This document shows positions 61,219 to 64,000 of a stretch of DNA of 64,000 nt, in pieces. The stretch covers positions 62,001 through 126,000 of the forward strand of contig CAVSWP010000012.1 of the NCBI GenBank assembly GCA_963731665.1. Direction: 5' to 3'. The stretch's first letter is position 1, and each line of letters begins with the position of its first letter. Origin of the DNA: Chersky-840 sp035604715. GTDB lineage: Bacteria > Actinomycetota > Acidimicrobiia > Acidimicrobiales > UBA8190. A model generated the notes under the pieces. It saw only the letters and a program-made list of their open reading frames with translations, did not search any database and had not been told where the DNA came from. The position numbers and the translations under genes were made by a program.

Positions 61219-62331
61219 GTGGAGCACGAGGTCGGGGTCGAGGTCACCCGACGGGGATGTCGCGTGGTGACCACGTCCATGACCGCCCGGCTGCTCCTGG
61301 GCCACCAGTTGCGGGCCCTCGACGAGGTGTCGTGGAGCGTGGTGAGCGGTGATCCCTTCGACGACGCCCCCCGGGGCCTCACGGTCGAGGTCGTGCCCAT
61401 CCGGCGCGAGTTCGCCCTGTCCGACATCGGGGCGTTCGTGCGGCTGTGGCGGTACTTCCGCCGTGAGCGCTTCGACTTCGTCCAGACGCACACGCCCAAA
61501 GCGTCGTTCCTGGGCCTCCCGGCCGCCCGCCTCGCTGGCACCACGGCCATCTACACCATCCACGGCGCCCTGTTCTTCCGGGACAACACCCGGGCGGCCA
61601 ACGTGATGGGCTGGCTGTTCGAGCGATGGTGCTGTGCCTGGGCCGACCTGGTCCTGGTGCAGAGCCGCGAGGACGAACACGTGCTGCCCGAGGCGCACCT
61701 GTGCGCGGCCAGGAAGATCCGCTTCGTCGGGAACGGGGTGATGCTGGACCACTTCACGGCGCCCGTGGCCCCGGTGGCACCGCTGCACACGTCGTCGCGA
61801 CGGCAGGTGCTCATGGTGAGCCGCCTGGTTCGCGAGAAGGGCTGCGCCGACTACCTCGGCCTGGCCCGAGCTCTGCACGGGCGGGCCGACTTCGTCCATG
61901 TCGGCCCCGTCGAACGCGACCAACGCGACGCCCTCACGAGCGAGGAGATCGCCGCCGCGGCCAGCGACGTGTCGTTCGTGGGGGCGGTGGACGACATCCG
62001 GCCCTACCTCGTCGCGGCTGACATCGTGGTGCTGCCCTCGTATCGCGAGGGCATTCCCCGGGTGGCCATGGAGGCCGCCGCCGCCGGCCGGCCCGTCGTC
62101 GCCTATGACGTGCGGGGCGTGCGGGAGGTGGTCGACCCGGCCAGTGGCCTCCTCGTGCCCCGGGGGGACACCTCTGCGCTGGCGGCGGTGGTGAAGGGGC
62201 TGCTGGAAGACCCCGACCGACGGGCGGCTCTGGGCCGGGCCTGCCAGGCGCGCGTGCTGGAGCGCTTCTCCGAGGCCGACGTGATCACGCGACTGCGCGG
62301 CGTGTACGCCGAGTTGGCGAGGGCGGCGTGA
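61219..62331 (+). CDS. Family-4 glycosyltransferase
   Basis: From the GTG at 61219, behind AGGGGGGACGG, the protein has 370 residues. It opens with RVVTTSMTARLLLGHQLRAL, a typical GT-B N-terminus, and contains FDFVQTHTPKASFLGLPAAR and a donor-side region with LMVSRLVREKGCADYLGL, FVGAVDDIRPYLVAADIVVL and PSYREGIPRVAMEAAAAGRP (E-x7-E motif). This retaining GT4 class adds sugars during polysaccharide synthesis at the inner face. A later start, at a GTG near 61264, is possible. It overlaps the deacetylase gene by four bases, so the two are coupled. Confidence 0.9.
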   Translation: MEHEVGVEVTRRGCRVVTTSMTARLLLGHQLRALDEVSWSVVSGDPFDDAPRGLTVEVVPIRREFALSDIGAFVRLWRYFRRERFDFVQTHTPKASFLGLPAARLAGTTAIYTIHGALFFRDNTRAANVMGWLFERWCCAWADLVLVQSREDEHVLPEAHLCAARKIRFVGNGVMLDHFTAPVAPVAPLHTSSRRQVLMVSRLVREKGCADYLGLARALHGRADFVHVGPVERDQRDALTSEEIAAAASDVSFVGAVDDIRPYLVAADIVVLPSYREGIPRVAMEAAAAGRPVVAYDVRGVREVVDPASGLLVPRGDTSALAAVVKGLLEDPDRRAALGRACQARVLERFSEADVITRLRGVYAELARAA

Positions 62332-63071
62332 CCAAGGCCGTGTGCGTGACGGTGGACGTCGAGGACTTCTATGACGGCATGGCCGTCCTGGGCCACGAGG
62401 TGACGCGCGCCGCGGTCCGGCCCAACGGGTTGCTGTCGCTGCTCGAGCGGTTGCAGTCCCAGGCGACGCAGCCCAAGGTCACGCTGTTCGTGGTGGGCAA
62501 CCACGCGGCGATGGTACGCGACGACCTGGCGGCGTTCGCGGCGGCCGGTCACGAGATCGCCAGCCATGGTCCCGACCATGGCCGGCTGCCTCCCGGCAAG
62601 GTGGTGTCGTGGCTGCGGGCGGGGAAAGAGGGTCTCGAGGACCTTCTCGGCGTTTCGGTACTCGGCTTTCGCTCGCCGCGCTTCGACATTCCCGCCGAGG
62701 GAGGACTGGCTCGGTATCGCGACGAGCTGGCCGAAGCGGGCTACAGCTATGTCTCCGACGCATCGCTGCTGGGGAGCCGCTCGCCGGTGCGCGAGGTCCC
62801 GGTGTTGTCGTGGCGCGGCATCCGGGTCGGCGGCGGCAGCTACCAGCGGCTCCTGCCGTTCGCAGCCGTGGCGTCCGCCGCCCGGCGAAGCCCCGGGCCG
62901 GCGGTGCTCTACTACCACTCCTACGACTTCGACGACACGCTGCCCGGGCTGGGAGCGGTGCGCTCGCCCATGCTGGCCCGGCAATTGCTCGGCCGGGGAC
63001 GCATCGCACCGATCGTGTGGCGCCTCACCGAGCTCTTCGGCAGCGAGACGTGTGCGCATGCCGCCCGCTGA
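62328..63071 (+). CDS. Polysaccharide deacetylase (NodB/DUF3473-type)
   Basis: This 247-residue protein starts at a GTG overlapping the GT4 stop. It has the NodB motifs: TVDVEDFYDGMAV (motif 1 with two Asp), FVVGNHAAMV, EIASHGPDHGRLPPGK as a variant metal-binding H-x3-H, and GFRSPRFDIPAEGG (motif 3). PAVLYYHSYDFDDTLPGLGA at the C-terminus is the DUF3473 region seen in locus-bound deacetylases. It removes acetyl groups from a glycan or its lipid-linked precursor. No signal peptide was seen, so it probably acts on the cytoplasmic side. It overlaps the downstream methyltransferase start by 14 bases. Confidence 0.9.
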   Translation: MTKAVCVTVDVEDFYDGMAVLGHEVTRAAVRPNGLLSLLERLQSQATQPKVTLFVVGNHAAMVRDDLAAFAAAGHEIASHGPDHGRLPPGKVVSWLRAGKEGLEDLLGVSVLGFRSPRFDIPAEGGLARYRDELAEAGYSYVSDASLLGSRSPVREVPVLSWRGIRVGGGSYQRLLPFAAVASAARRSPGPAVLYYHSYDFDDTLPGLGAVRSPMLARQLLGRGRIAPIVWRLTELFGSETCAHAAR

Positions 63072-63684
63072 GTTCGACACCTACTTCCACGATCGGGCCT
63101 CTCGTTTCGCGGCCTTCTATCGCAGCGAGTCGGTGTCCCGCCTGCTCGGGCGCGGCCCGCTCTTCGACCGCCTGCGCGGGGGCGTCGACATCGCCGCCGC
63201 CATCGGTGCCCGGCGCGCCCTGGACGTGGGGTGCGGGAGCGGACCGTTGTTCGCACCCCTCGCCCAACGCGGCGTCCACGTCACGGGGATCGACCCGGCT
63301 CCCGCCATGGTCGCGCTGGCCCGGCACGAGGCGGCTCGCCTTCCGGGGTTGGTGACGGTGGAGGAGCGGGGGTGGGAGACGATCGACGACCGTGACGCCT
63401 ACGACATCGCCCTCGCCCTGGGTGTGTTCGACTACGTCGACGACCCCGCCGAGCTGCTGCGACGGATGGGTCGCGCCGCGCCTCACGTCGTGGCGTCGTT
63501 CCCCGCGCCGGGGCTCCGGCTCCGACTGCGCCAGGTGCGTTACGGAGCCCGGGGGGTGAACGTCCACGGCTTCCGGTCCGACGACCTCGTCCGGCTGGGC
63601 CACGCCGCCGAGCTGGTGACCAAGGAGCTCAGGCCTCTGGGGCGCGCCGGATATCTTGCACACTTCGGGCGACCTGGAGCCTGA
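63058..63684 (+). CDS. Class I SAM-dependent methyltransferase
   Basis: From the ATG at 63058 (a GTG at 63052 is equally placed) the protein has 208 residues. RRALDVGCGSGPLFAPLAQR is motif I, VTGIDPAPAMVALARHEA holds the acidic residue for the SAM ribose, and DIALALGVFDYVDDPAELLR and VVASFPAPGLRLRLRQVRYG are the later strands. The start lies within the 3' end of the deacetylase gene, typical of a coupled unit. It probably methylates a sugar of the same polysaccharide. Substrate not visible. Confidence 0.85.
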   Translation: MPPAEFDTYFHDRASRFAAFYRSESVSRLLGRGPLFDRLRGGVDIAAAIGARRALDVGCGSGPLFAPLAQRGVHVTGIDPAPAMVALARHEAARLPGLVTVEERGWETIDDRDAYDIALALGVFDYVDDPAELLRRMGRAAPHVVASFPAPGLRLRLRQVRYGARGVNVHGFRSDDLVRLGHAAELVTKELRPLGRAGYLAHFGRPGA

Positions 63685-64000
63685 CACCGCGCGAGACCAG
63701 GGGAGTCAGGAACGCCGTCCAGCACGCCGCCACGGCGTCGAGGCTGAAATGGTCCTGGCAGCGCCGGCGCGCCGCGTCGCCCATGGCCCGTCGCCGACCG
63801 GGCTCGGTGAGCAGGATCGCCGTCGCCTCGACCATGGCATCGACGTCGTCGACGTCCACGACGAAGCCGCTGGCGCCGTCGTCGACGATGGTGCGCACCC
63901 CGGGCACCGCCGTGGCCACCACCGGCAGCCCCGTCAACCCGGCTTCGATGAGCACGCCCGGCATGCCCTCGCCGGTGGGAAGGCTGGGGAACACGAACAC
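63629..64000 (-). CDS. Family-4 glycosyltransferase, C-terminal part (cut by window end)
   Basis: The visible 123 residues are the C-terminal donor-binding end of a GT-B protein: FVFPSLPTGEGMPGVLIEAG contains the E-x7-E motif, followed by GLPVVATAVPGVRTIVDDGA, GFVVDVDDVDAMVEATAILL and the usual C-terminal helix. The N-terminal part lies outside the window. Its last 56 bases overlap, tail to tail, the methyltransferase gene. It belongs to the same polysaccharide locus. Confidence 0.85.
   Translation of the reverse strand: MFVFPSLPTGEGMPGVLIEAGLTGLPVVATAVPGVRTIVDDGASGFVVDVDDVDAMVEATAILLTEPGRRRAMGDAARRRCQDHFSLDAVAACWTAFLTPLVSRGVRLQVARSVQDIRRAPEA

Overview
This is a high-GC chromosomal stretch from an actinobacterium. 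A Rossmann F420/NADPH oxidoreductase, a DUF2510-type protein, a class D/E-like sortase with an LAxTG-type substrate, an AftD-like arabinosyltransferase homologue and a ClpC-type N-domain protein all point to Actinomycetota. The set of many YfhO/GT-C membrane enzymes and Thr-rich exported proteins would suit an uncultivated Acidimicrobiia-like lineage. The lineage is an inference from gene content only. I recognised no tRNA, rRNA, CRISPR array or intact insertion sequence.

Layout. 1-11 kb is a loosely packed accessory region: a single-domain response regulator, an F420-type oxidoreductase, a low-GC methyltransferase that looks acquired, a run of very small minus-strand genes, a ClpC-N/ClpX-zinc-finger fusion, and several decayed genes (hot-dog thioesterase, alpha/beta hydrolase, SGNH hydrolase). 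11-17.5 kb holds a small lipoprotein, a large GT-C-like membrane protein and two exported RCC1-repeat propellers. 17.5-37 kb is dominated by polytopic GT-C/YfhO-type proteins: four YfhO paralogues (17.5, 27.2, 29.9 and 34.7 kb) plus another GT-C-like protein at 25.3 kb. Between them lie a cold-shock gene, a methyltransferase and a MacB-like ABC exporter. Two of the YfhO copies share a nearly identical 532-bp inverted repeat at their 3' ends. The repeats flank a small island with a broken FAD oxidoreductase, an SRPBCC protein, a winged-helix regulator and a membrane protein.

37-42.5 kb carries two gene pairs, each a family-2 glycosyltransferase followed by a methyltransferase, with a GT-C remnant between them. 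42.8-49 kb is a surface-protein region: a LuxR-type regulator with a degenerate GGDEF-like domain, a sortase, an exported protein and a large Thr-rich wall-anchored protein ending in LAFTG-TM-basic tail. The last of these has one frameshift. 49.6-54 kb is a 1476-residue AftD/DUF3367-type protein with two discoidin-like domains. 54-64 kb is an exopolysaccharide locus: extended SDR epimerase, CapD/PglF-type dehydratase, Wzz/BY-kinase-like protein lacking a Walker A lysine, AsnB, GT4, polysaccharide deacetylase, methyltransferase and a second GT4 cut by the window edge.

Reading it together, most of the window builds or decorates the cell envelope. GT2 enzymes of the polyprenyl-phosphate sugar type could make lipid-linked donors, and the GT-C/YfhO/AftD proteins could use them outside the membrane. 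The SDR/Wzz/GT4/deacetylase genes would make an exported polysaccharide, and the sortase would attach a surface protein. Single-base or dinucleotide indels in G, C or CG runs break several otherwise well-conserved genes. Whether these are real decay or assembly errors cannot be decided from the sequence alone.
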